From assembly GCA_036897485.1 (NCBI GenBank), contig JAYMTF010000009.1:1-64000 (forward strand): a stretch of DNA of 64,000 bases. The letters are read 5' to 3'. Position numbers and translations under genes: made by a program. Below, piece by piece: positions 12,530-23,529 of the stretch. This stretch comes from Pelargonium nanum (Eukaryota; Streptophyta; Magnoliopsida; Geraniales; Geraniaceae). The notes beneath the pieces were generated by a model. It searched no databases and had not been told where the DNA came from. It saw only the letters and a list, made by a program, of their open reading frames with translations. Positions within the stretch are counted from its first letter, which is position 1; each line of letters begins with the position of its first letter.

Positions 12530-15500
12530 CTAATCACGCTCGCTAATCGCTGTCAAGTGCTCGTCGATCTCTTCCGTGGACAGCACCCTAAACACAGGAT
12601 TGTCCGCCCTCACTACTCCAACCTGTATATATATAACAAAGATGAATAAGAAGCCGAATCAAGATTCCTTCCGAGCTGAAATAGAGAGTTCTAAAGAAAA
12701 CCGAAACTTAAATGCAATGCATCTTCAACCGAGCTATGTGACATATAAGTAGGAGTGTAAACGAGTCCAGCCTTTAACGAGCCACTCGCTAAATAACAGG
12801 CTCAAGCTCATTATAACCAAGCTCGAGTCAACCTCGAGTCTAGGTTTAGAAGCTCATGCCAAGCTTTTTGAGACTCGATAGGAGCTAGTTCGTTTGTTAT
12901 TTTACGATTTATATGTGATTCTTTCTTTGAAAATCTAAACAAAACTTGTAATAGTCTCTATTTTATGAATCAACTGTATAGTTTTAGGTTTATAATGAAT
13001 GTATTTTCAACTGACAATGTCATATAACATGTAGCATGTATACAAGTGTTACTTATATATATGATAAAAACAATTATTTATGCTCATTGGCATATAATAA
13101 TAATTTTATTTTAATGAATTTTAGTTTATGACAAATTAACAATGTCGAGCAGAGCTTGACTATTTTTTACCGATTCGAGCTCGAGCTCAAATCTAGAAAA
13201 GCTCATTTGAGCCAGTAAAAAAGAATCGAGCTTAGCTGAGGCTCGACAATTTTAGGCTTGATTCAACTCGATAACACCCCTATATAGAACAGAGTAATAG
13301 ACTGCTGCATTTCAACTTGGCTTTCCACAAAGCATTCCATGTATAGACTCTAATTACAGAAACAGTAACAAATATTGAAATGACGGGATCTTTGGTACCT
13401 CGATTTCAGTGGCCTTAAAATCCTCTTGCAAGACTGACTGGAGTGCTGAAATTGCAGTCTACGAGTAAAAGAACGGTACTATGTGTTAGACTACAGGGGA
13501 GGCAAAGAGTAAAGCATAATATGCCTATTTTGAATGGATAACAATAATGAAGCAGTCTCAAGCATTGGCTAAAAGAGTCAATGGGAGTCTCGAAACCTAC
13601 CTAGGTTCCCATGCAGTCAAAACTAAATGAGATTAACGGGAAAAGTAAAATAAAATACCTGCACTGTCTCCTCGTAAGAAAATGCGGGATCATTCTTCAT
13701 TTTCTTCTCCAAGAAATTAATTGCCTCTTGCTCCTTGAGTCCAGCACTTGTCGCCTGAGACATTTAAAAGTTATGTTCAGTTGATATAAAACACAGATAC
13801 ATCATACAAGCACAAAAAATATGACACAACTTAAATAATTACGTATAGTAGACAATGCAATTGTGACTCGTGCATTCTCCTCTGGGATCATTTGAGATCT
13901 ATGTTGCATAAGACACGGGACACGACATGGATACGGTGACACTCAATTTCTATAAAATCATAGATACGATAGCTAAGAATATGTTCAATAATATTAAATG
14001 ATAATTTATATTTGCTATATTAGTGCATATAAGTTACATCAAGTCATGATTGTCAAGCCACAACCTATGAATGGCCATTTTCAAAATTAGTTATTGCTCA
14101 AGTCCAGTACAAAAACACTAACATAGCTAAATTTGTGTAGAATATGACTAGATACTAACATGAAGTTAATTGAAGAAGGATAGAGTTGGTGCTGGCGGTA
14201 GAGACAAGATGCACATATATAATTTATAATTCCAACATATATAATCGAATTAGTCATGTTAGATGGTCTATATCTGTCTGATCAATAGTTTTATGTTCTA
14301 CGATGAAAACATATCAGGGTGGTTGGGCTAAGCCACTATTCTAGAAAATCCACCAATAAACTTTAAAGTGGTGTAGAAACCAATTATGTAAGCTACAATA
14401 ATGTAATTACGGAGACCTAACGGACAGCTAGGGTTGTCACTTGTCAGTGCAAACTTTAGAAGAAATTAACTAAACTTCCACATTTCCTTATGTGGACACT
14501 ACTCTCCTTCCTAACAAAAAAGCCAGCACCGGGCCATACTGAAATGCAGTGAGAGCTCATCGAGTTCTGGTAGCATTCTATACATCTCTGGTATCATGTC
14601 AATTAACACAAGCACAAAAAACTCAACTTAACAATTCTACTTAAAAATGTCAGCTAAGGAAAAAAAAAGCACATACCTTATGACCAAAGAAATGGCCTGC
14701 TGGATCGCATTTAAAGAGTCGTGCTCCATATTCATCATCAATACCTAATACCATGGCAACTTCCAAAGAGCAAAGACAGGAGGAAACCAAGGGAAAAGGA
14801 CAATTTCAGTATAAAAGTTAAATGAATCAAAAAATCAAACTGCATGACATGAACCTACACCATAAAAGAAAACTTGGACACTATTTTGTTCGCCATAAAT
14901 ATGGAATCCAACGGAACTCTTAAAGAGCAGAAACTAACCTACTCCAAGTGGCCTCATATAGGCATGTTGAGTATAGACTTGAGATTTGTCAGCAATCCTA
15001 AGAACACAAATTCTCCCAACATAAGTTGAATCCATGACGAGATTAATAAACAGAATTAAGGTAAGATAAATCGGTATGTCATATAATAAAATTTGAAACT
15101 ACTATGATGAAAAGCAATGACAAGGGACAAGCTTCAGCATATGTGATAGTCAACTAGTTGAGAAACGGTGTATTAACCACTTTCTAGAACCTTAAAATGA
15201 TGTATATCTGGGGTGGTAGGATTCAATATTTGGGAAACTAAATTCTCACACTAGGTAATATTAGAATAATAACTCTTGAAGTTCTAATGGTGCTATCCCT
15301 AACTGTGAAACTTTGATGTGCTAAGACCTGTTTGCAATACCTCAATCACATAATCTTGCTTCCTTCCAATTCACTTTACTCATAAACTTGGGAATGAGAT
15401 ACAATGTACTAATTTGGAAACTCTAATTCTAGAAGATATATACTGAAAAAAGAAAGCTACCTTGTACATAACATAAACCTAGTAGAGAAAAGAAAAAGGT

Positions 15501-18419
15501 ATAGACGCCTCAGGATCTATGATTCTATTTTTGTGAAAGATGATTTTGTTCCACTAAGTAGAATGTTGGAAAGTAAAGAGAAAAGACATTTTTTCTATCA
15601 CTTATATAGTAGGATTCTTTAGAGCAATTGCATGGTCACAAATTAAGTAGCATTTTAAATAAGTTTGGAAGTCAGCATACCATTTAGCCAGTACATCCAC
15701 AGGCATTTCATATCCATATTTATGGCGAAACTCAGCTGCTTCGTTCCTTGCTTGTTGAACTAAGGTCCTAGCATCGGCTGAGAAATAGAATGCCAAAGAT
15801 ATCAATCATTAAAATAAAAAGCTCACTAAAACTTGGAATGAATATGGCAATAGTGATGTATAGGAATGCAGTTGCCAAGCAATCATCTACCACATTATAA
15901 CATTGTCCCATACTCCCATTAGATATGTCACACAAATGAATTAATCTTCTACAAGTCAAAAGGTCATTCCATCAACATCTCTCATGAAAATAACACAGTA
16001 TCTCTTGGCCACATGATTTAACTAATACATCTTCTCTCACACAATTAGCTCAGAGATAGAAAATGATCAAAACTTATTTCACTGTAACTTTCTCATGGGT
16101 CAATATGCCATTACAAATTTATCATGCTTTATATGTAACTCAAATAATTTATTACCACAAGTCACATAACAGAACTTTTGATATTTCTATAATTTTCAGC
16201 TAGGAAAAAAAAAACCATAACATACCTGTCATGCCAGTTGCCAACAACCCAAGGTACTTAGTGATGGGAAAAAGATGAGTCACACTTGTCTGATCCAAAA
16301 GCTTGTCCTGCAATGAATTTTGGAGTGCTTGTAACCTCTACAACTTGGGAGTATAAGCAGAAACAAAAAACAAAATTCAAGCAAAAAACACTCATACTCA
16401 CCGGGACCTTCTTTTGAGTCACAACGCAGACTGAATCCTTCCCTCTCACACCAATGGAGGTGATACCAGAAGCCTTCACCGCCTTAAAAGCATACTCTAT
16501 TTGTCATACGAAATCCCAAACTCATTAGAGCATTCAGATTAACTACATCCAAATAAGCATAAACATCTTGAAAATTTGGGGGGAAACTACATGTTATAGG
16601 TCAAATGGACTTGCTTAATCTTCTTCAAGAACTCGGGAAATAAAAAATAAATTTCATATCTAGGTTTGAACCTGAAAACTAAAAATAGCCAATTAACTAA
16701 CTTGAATTGACAGGTTTTTGATTGCTTTCACTGGATAAGAAAATGTTCATATCAAATAGTACCAGTTCAATTAGGCCACCTACATCGGTTCCTTTAGCTC
16801 AATCACTACAAAACCCTAATTAATCCCAACAGTTCAGCTGCTCGCGAAATGCAATTAAAGCAACAGCTCCTAAACATGAATTTCATTTTGCTGCGAACAA
16901 ATCACAAAATACAAAGCACAAACCCACAAACACAACTAAGAACCACACTGCTTGCTCGTTTCCCTAATTAAATAATGTAACCACTGGTTTTTTCCTAACT
17001 AACCAACGTATGATTCAAATATACAGAATAATCATATCTACTTTTCAACCTGAAATTAAATAATAGCCAGTTAACTCACTTCAATTGGCAGGTTTTGTTT
17101 CCTTTCATTGGGTAAAAAATGTTCAAATAAAAATCATAGCAGTTCAATTAGGTCATCTACCCTAGTTTCTCACCTCAATCGCCACAAAACCCAAGAAAAC
17201 CACAGCAGTTCAGTTAGCATCAGCTCCCAAACCTGAGTTCCATTTCGCAACGAGCAAATCACAACACTCAAACACAACAAAGAACGACACGGCTATCTTG
17301 AACATTAATTAAATAAGGTAATTACTGCCATTCTACTAGCTAAGCATAGTGAGATTCAAATATACATTCGATATCTACTTTTGGACCTAAAATTTAACAA
17401 CAGCCAATTAACTAACAGTTTTTTTTTTCAAACAATCATTAGGTAAAAATGTTCAAATGAAAAGCATAGCAGTTCAGTCTGGTCATCTACACTAGTTCCC
17501 CACCTCAATCACTACAAAACCCTAGAAAAAGTCAACAGTTCAGTTAGCATCAGCTCAGAAACCGAATGTCCATTTTAAAACGAGCAAATCACAGCACACA
17601 AACACAACTAAGAACGACACATCTTAGTTGTCAAACATTAGCAGTTCAATTAGGTCATCTACACTAGTTTCTCACCTCAATCGCCACAAAACCCTAGAAA
17701 ATTTCAGCAGTTCAGTTAGCAACAGCTCCCAAATCTGAGTTCCATTTCGCAGTGAGCGAATCACAACACTCAAACACAACTAAGAACGACACAGCTAGCT
17801 TGAGACCTAATTAAATACTGCCTTTTTACAAGCTAACCATAGTGAGATTCAAATATACATTCGATATCTACTTTTGGACCTGAAATTTAACAACAGCCAA
17901 TTAACTAACAGTTTTTATCCAAACAATCATTAGGTAAAAAAAGTTCAAATCAAAATCATAACAGTTCAATTAGGTCATCTACACTAGTTTCTCATCTCAA
18001 TCACCACAAAACCCTAGAAAATCACAGCAGTTCAGTTAGCAACAGCTCCCGAACCGGAGTTCCATTTCACAACGAGCAAATCACAACACTCAAACACAAC
18101 AAAGAACGACACAGCTAGCTTCAACCCTAATTAAATAACGTAATCTCTGCCTTTTTACCAGCTAACCAAAGTGAGATTCACACATACATTCCGATCATTT
18201 TCCGCCAATTTTCTCATCAACCAAACATGACTTTGTCATGCTGATCCAGATCGAGGAAGTGCGCGTTAAGCTCCATAAACGGCACCGTTTCGAGCTGAAG
18301 CGCTCGATCGAAAAATCAACAGAGGTGGAAGATGATACCGTACCTACTTGAAAGAGACGTCCCTCGGGGGAGAAGATGGTGATGTGCCGATCGTAGCCTC
18401 CTCCGCTTCCGCGACTCAT
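12530..18419 (-). CDS. PAA: 20S proteasome subunit alpha type-6
   Basis: Nine exons on the minus strand: 18419-18344, 16496-16402, 16307-16226, 15777-15681, 14997-14939, 14759-14677, 13754-13659, 13458-13399 and 12622-12530. They join in phase to 246 aa, the expected length of plant PAA1/PAA2. The start [25 protein letters not shown] runs into EYAF, which is the proteasome alpha-type signature. Further family stretches are [67 protein letters not shown] and the ending [14 protein letters not shown]. Alpha subunits form the outer gated rings of the 20S core and lack protease activity. The long first intron (16497-18343) is mostly tandem repeat. The upstream region has site II (GGCCCA) elements and a telo-box right at the ATG, as is common for plant growth-related genes. 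Confidence 0.98.
12750..13282. mobile_element. hAT-like non-autonomous element in PAA intron 8
   Basis: Left TAGGAGTGTAAACGAGTC and right complement TAGGGGTGTTATCGAGTT. The inner ends carry GCTCGAGCTCGA-type subterminal repeats. About 530 bases without ORFs. The flanks show only weak similarity as an 8-bp duplication (CATATAAG / TATAGAAC). Confidence 0.6.
16660..18190. repeat. Tandem array of about 340-bp units in PAA intron 1
   Basis: Four to five copies, with anchors AGCAGTTCAATTAGGTCATC at about 16760, 17132, 17470, 17641 and 17960. They are followed by CACAAAACCCTAGAAAA and CAAACACAACTAAGAACGAC. One interval is only about 170 bases, so one unit is partial. The last copies (from about 17640 and 17960) are the closest to each other. 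The array fills most of the 1.85-kb intron. Confidence 0.85.
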
Positions 18420-18650
18420 TGTTAGGGTTTTTTGGTTTCTCTGTGTTCGCGAATCGGTTCGATGAAGAAGACGAGAGAGAGAAGGAGAAGAAGAAGCTTT
18501 GTGAACAAGAAAGAAGAGAGGAGCTGAACTGAAATATACTAGTACCATTGCTTTAAGGAGAAGAAACGATACCGTTTGATGTATATGTGAAAGTGGGCTG
18601 GGTTTAGTTCGGCCCATTGGGCCAATTGTGTGCATTGGACCAAATCTGGA
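18410..18650 (-). promoter_or_regulatory. PAA promoter: site II elements and telo-box
   Basis: On the minus strand a pair of site II-type elements (GGCCCAATGGGCC, 18611-18623) is followed by a further AGCCCAC. A telo-box (AAACCCTAA) ends immediately before the ATG. This combination is known in plant proteasome, ribosomal-protein and cell-growth promoters bound by TCP factors. The assignment is by motif and position. Confidence 0.6.
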
Positions 18651-18954
18651 CCGATCCGGACTAGTACCCGGTCTATGCCCGAACCGGATAGACCCGGAAC
18701 CGACAAAAATATTAGGTAGTTCAAACACGTTTATTTTGTCTCGTATTCGCGTGTTGAGACAGGAATGACCACCTCTACACGTAGGTCGCATGTACTTTTT
18801 GACACTAATCAAACATTTTTGTAAAGACAATGTTACATACTAATTTCTGCATTGATTACTATTTGTAAATCTTGTTTTATACCTGATAAACTTATGTGAA
18901 TTCATCAGTAATTATCTGTAAGAAAAGAAAATGCGGACATGAAGTGCAATGCGC

Positions 18955-19168
18955 TAGAGGCGACAATTCAGGTTTTTAGATGACAATACACAACCTAAAT
19001 TCAAACCAAAAGGAGTGCGAGTCGGGTTGGATTCGGCTTTTGCAAGTAAAATATGGTTTACCGGTCTAACCTCAAATATGGTCAGACCGATTTCTTGTGA
19101 CCCAAATCTGCAAATATGGGTGTTAGATTATGAGTGCCCACATGTTCGTGTCCAAATTGCCGCCTCAA
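18955..19168. mobile_element. hAT-like MITE between PAA and NDPK
   Basis: TIR pair TAGAGGCGACAATTCAGG (left) and TTGAGGCGGCAATTTGGAC (right, complement). 214 bases, with GTCGGGTTGGATTCGG-type inner sequence. It sits in the shared upstream region of two divergent genes. Confidence 0.65.
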
Positions 19169-19269
19169 ATAAAAACGATGAACATTAGTTTTGTCAATTT
19201 CTAATAAGAGTAAAATATTTTTAGGCTTCTTGTACTTGTTTTCATTTGAGAGTTGGCCCTTATTTAGGA

Positions 19270-19510
19270 TTTTGCCTCCTTTTCAATCTTGGATTTATCA
19301 ATTTTTTATTTTTTAGTCCAACCAACCTACAATAGCAGGTTTCGAATGACACCTCATCAACGATTGCCACGTCATCATTACCACATCATATGACTTTGCC
19401 TTTTTTTCAACCATGCACTTACCATTTTGTATTTTTTAGTCCAACCAACCTGCAATAACAAGTTTCGACTGATACCTTAGCAGTGTCTGCCACATCATAT
19501 GGCTTTGCCA
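19270..19510. repeat. Two-copy tandem duplication ahead of the NDPK gene
   Basis: Two units of about 125 bases share TTTTTTAGTCCAACCAACCT, GCAATA/CAATAG, GTTTCGA, TGATACC/TGACACC, then GCCAC and ATCATATG(G/A)CTTTGCC. It lies upstream of the promoter elements at 19621. Confidence 0.7.
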
Positions 19511-19620
19511 CGTAAACAAATTTTTTTAATATCCTTATAGCATGACGGTATAAGAGGCAAAGTCTAATAATTTGGGACCATTTTGATAGTTTTTCTAATC
19601 ACCAAAATTTGAAAATCCAA

Positions 19621-19690
19621 ATAGCCCAATATAGTTTACCAAACACGGCCCAACTGAGATGGGCCCATTGGCCCATTACTATATATACCC
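19621..19690 (+). promoter_or_regulatory. NDPK promoter: GGCCCA elements and TATA box
   Basis: Three GGCCCA/AGCCCA-type elements (about 19622, 19647, 19663-19675) precede CTATATATAC (19679-19688). A transcript start near 19715 would give a pyrimidine-rich leader rich in TTTTCTTC. The first ATG of the kinase exon lies 350 bases further on, partly across a likely 5'-UTR intron. Confidence 0.6.
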
Positions 19691-20061
19691 TTCTCTTTCG
19701 TCATTTTTTCTTCAGCCGCCCAAATCCTCAGTTGTTCGTTTCATTTTCCCGCTCTTTTTTTTTTCTTCTCTTCGGCGACAAGAATCTTCTCTTCGTTTTG
19801 GTCTCTCTCCCTGTAAATCACCGCTAAACTCTCTGTTTGGCTGCCGAGAAAGTACAGGAAAATAGAAGCGAATCTTAAAATCATTTTTTTTAAACTAACC
19901 GTTACATATGATTTTTTTTCCTCCATTTTCTCGGCAACCAAACAGGTAATGAATTCACGATCAAGTGCACGTACTAGTTTTTATAGTTTCCGGCAATGAT
20001 TATTGTATACTGACTGGAATTTTGTATTTGCAGAGCTGATTCGCGCAGTATAACACTTGAG

Positions 20062-23000
20062 ATGGCAATTGGCTTTTGTCAGTTCCGTGCAAGGTTCCTG
20101 TTCTTCTTCTTCGTGATCTCCGTCTCGCTGCCTATCAGGTAGTCCAATTCTCAGGGTTTCTCGATCGTTCTAGATCGTTTCATGGCTGTGATTTTGTAAT
20201 TTTCCTTGTTTGATTCGTTGATTGTTTAGTTTTGCGATTGAGCTCGTAGTGAGATTTGGTTATTGTTTGACTTGTTTCTGCCAGAAGCTAAGGTTATGGT
20301 ATCTGTTTATGTTTTAAAAGAAATCATGTAGAAATATATAGAGATTCTAATGAATAGAAACACCATAACTCGTTACATATATTATTAACTGAAGTAGAAA
20401 TAGAGTTTTGCAATTTACCTCTATTAAATAGACATAAGTCTGAAGTAATACTCTATACTTAATGGTTGGTAGAAATCAATTGCAGAAGAAAAAGGTTAGA
20501 GAATGATGAATTCTGCTCGTAAATGTTCTGAGTCCTTCCATAATCAACTGCAAAAAAGAGTAAAGAGATGATACAATTATAGATGAAATATCACATTTCA
20601 GAAGGTGGTAGAAATTTAGGTACAATGCTGGGATAAATAAATATTTTGTCAATGTAGATTTATACAGGTTGAATTTTGAGCCATGCTTGTATAAAAAAAT
20701 ATAGTCATATTGAATTGGAGAAATGTTCCGTTTGTTATGGAAATATTAGCAATTATGTATGGACTTTTCTGAAATTAGCTAGCTAGAGGTATTGGTCAAT
20801 ACCATCAAATTACATTTCCATCTTGTATAGTTCCTTTCGAGGACTGTTATTTATCTCATTGTTTTACTGTCTGGAATTATTTAAATCTTCTAGCCAAGAA
20901 AGTGTGGAGGAGAAGACATTGGCTATAATAAAGCCAGATGGGGTGTCTGGTAACTACACGGATAAGATAAAGAGTATTATTCTGGAATCTGGTTTCATCA
21001 TCTCGAAGGAGCTACTCACTCAACTTGACGAGGACACTGTGAAGAGCTTTTATGCAGAGCACCGCTCAAAAAGCTTCTTTTCTAGCCTTATCAAATACAT
21101 GACAAGGTATGAGGTATCTTTCTGTATCTATTATATTGTGCTATTTTGTTCTGTCTGCCTTTTCTTATCGGCTAAAATAGTCAAGGTAAAGTCAATCATT
21201 ATGTTTGCTGTTTTGATGGTTCTAAGCATTCATGTTTTTTGCAAATTTGAAGGCCTTTTTTCCCTTTTTCTTGATATTTCTTCCTTAATCTATATATTTT
21301 GCATTTTGTAATGTAATTATGTGTCCTGGATTCAAGTCTATCATGATTTATTTGGTTTAGATTCATATCTAGTACTCCCTTTGTCCCAAAATCAGTATAT
21401 TGGTTTCTATTTTGAGAAAAAAAATAAGGAAAAGGTAGTTAGTGTTGTACATTTCCTCTTGTATCCTCATGCACATGTGTTGTAACAAACTTAAAGGATA
21501 CTAACTTATTATAGGGATACAATTACTATTGGTTATTCATACATAACTGACATCCTTAAAAAGAAAGAGGGAACTCATTTTGGGACAAAAATACAAGAAA
21601 AACAAGACACTTATTTTGAAACGGAGGTAGTACCTATTTTCTGGAAATCATCTACAGATATTGAAATTTTGAGAATGAATGACAACACCATTGAAGAATT
21701 AAGGTCACACTTATTTACTTCACTTGTTGGTTTTACTAGATGACACTTCAAATGGCCCCACTGATTGGGCATTTTGTGTTATCCTGGAATCAGAATGAAG
21801 GACACAAATTAATGGAATGACATGATTATAGCTATTGCTTTTTTCACTGACATTTCTTTGTAGCTTGTCATATCTGCATATTAAGTTAGCAAATATGATT
21901 TTAGCTGTCTTATGATTTAATTTCAGAACTGTTCTCTCATTCCATGAATAATGCTTTATCTTAATCAGTGGACCGGTGCTGGTTATGGTTTTGGAAAAGG
22001 AAAATGCCATTGCTGACTGGCGTAAAATGATCGGGCCAACTGATGCACGCAAGGCTAAGATTAGTCATCCTCAGAGGTTATTTATGTTCTGATTTTACCC
22101 TCTTTACGCCCCAAATCATATTCTTAACTTATTGATCTCTTATTTTATTTTACTCCACCATTTCTCATTGGTCAGGTCTTATACTTCCTGAACTCCATTA
22201 GTTTCATGTCATGGCTCTACTTGTCTGTTGATTGCTTCTGTTTTTGTTTCCTCCAGCATTAGAGCATTTTGTGGTCTGGATTCGGAAAAGAATTGTGTTC
22301 ACGGTTCGGATTCACCTCAATCGGCTCAAAGAGAAATCTCATTTTTCTTTGAAGAGACATCTATAGGTAAATCCTTCTCTTTTTTTCTTTTTCTTTAGAC
22401 ACAGTTTAATCTGCCAAGGCCTATGCGTTACTTATGCGTGATGAGTTTACTTTAAATCGTAAGATATGTGTTTCTTTTTTTAACTTGTCAAACATTAGAT
22501 GTGATGTAGCACCTTTCTTGTGTGACCTTTAATTAGCCTTATTATATAAAGTGGTGCTGTTGTCACTAATCAAGTGTAGGATTATGTTCTTGTACACCTA
22601 GCAATGCGGACGCCGGGCCTAAATGGGCCGGCCCAAAAAATGCAGATGTTTTTATCGAACAAGTTTTGTCAGTTCTAACGTGCCTTGCCACTTAATGGAA
22701 AAGGCTTGGGCTGATAAAAAGTTGCAAAATACGAATGCGTGAGTTTTATTACCCGGCCCGGCATTAGGCCTGTAACCCGAATTGCCAGGTCAGATGTACC
22801 TGCACTGGACATGTCTACATTAAATTTCAATACACTCTTAATACAATTAATATGTGTTTGTTCTGGCTGTTTATTTAATAGTGTCCTTGCATGCTAGTTA
22901 TATGTTCACCAACATCAGTCTTTTTTGGTATTTTTCTGGGGGAATGATGCTCACCCGTTAAGGTTTAACTCACAATCTAGGGTATCTTAATAAGTATTTC

Positions 23001-23529
23001 AAGATAGGAAACTTGATTGAGATGATCTTCATTTTCAATGCAGTAAATAGCGTGACCGAGTTTGCACATCTAACCTGTATATCCTTTTATACCCCCAAAT
23101 TATTGTTTCATTGTGACCCTGAATGGCGTCAGGACACATGATAGTTCTCTGATTCTCTGATGACAGAGTATTTTCGAAGTAACTGAATTTTTATAGACCT
23201 ATTTACTTGAATACCACCATTCTGTTGCCAAGTAGTGATTCAATGCTCAGACAATTTTTTCTTTTGAGTTTTACTAATACAGAATACAACATGTTAGAAT
23301 ATTAAATATAATATGTCTAGCCTTCTAATCAAACACTAATAATTAACTTGTTGTATACAACATAAAACTAGAAGAGAAGGCTGTGACTTTCAAAACACAA
23401 GTGATTATCTTGTGCGATTATTTATATTTATGGTTACTTCTATAACCTAATGACTAATGTTTTATATATACGTGCATTGCTGTCTATCTTTCTACAGATG
23501 GAGTAACTTCAGAACATGATGAATTGTGA
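20062..23529 (+). CDS. Nucleoside diphosphate kinase with N-terminal signal/anchor
   Basis: Five exons: 20062-20138, 20894-21106, 21969-22076, 22257-22366 and 23498-23529. They join in phase to 179 aa. Residues about 10-25 ([15 protein letters not shown]) are strongly hydrophobic, so this is a secretory or ER-type form and not the cytosolic NDPK1 type. The kinase core follows: [16 protein letters not shown], then [27 protein letters not shown], and NCVHGSDS with the phosphohistidine at residue 148. NDPKs move the gamma-phosphate from ATP to other NDPs through this histidine. The layout and the tail (FFFEETS...EHDEL) match my memory of Arabidopsis At1g17410. Intron 2 (21107-21968) carries a Stowaway-like MITE. 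The ATG was chosen because it begins the hydrophobic leader and the exon splices in phase; a 5'-UTR intron at about 19946-20033 is plausible. The terminal HDEL-like residues are followed directly by the stop. Confidence 0.93.
21373..21632. mobile_element. Stowaway-like MITE in NDPK intron 2
   Basis: Left TACTCCCTTTGTCCCAAAAT; right end complementary to TACTACCTCCGTTTCAAAAT, flanked by TA. The classic CTCCCTCCGTCCC-type plant Stowaway terminus. 260 bases, non-coding. Confidence 0.8.
22604..22806. repeat. Dispersed repeat, copy A (NDPK intron 4)
   Basis: Contains CAGATGTTTTTATCGAAC, CCACTTAATGGAAAA, TTGCAAAATACGAATGCGTG and CCGGCCCGGCATTAGGCCTG. The same order of blocks is found, more decayed, at 45461-45612 and partly at 34614-34700. 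Superfamily not assigned. Confidence 0.6.

Noticed and set aside
18195-18830. 211-codon minus-strand ORF around PAA exon 1
   Set aside because: Only the [25 protein letters not shown] part is real. The rest is leader read-through upstream and intron 1 downstream.
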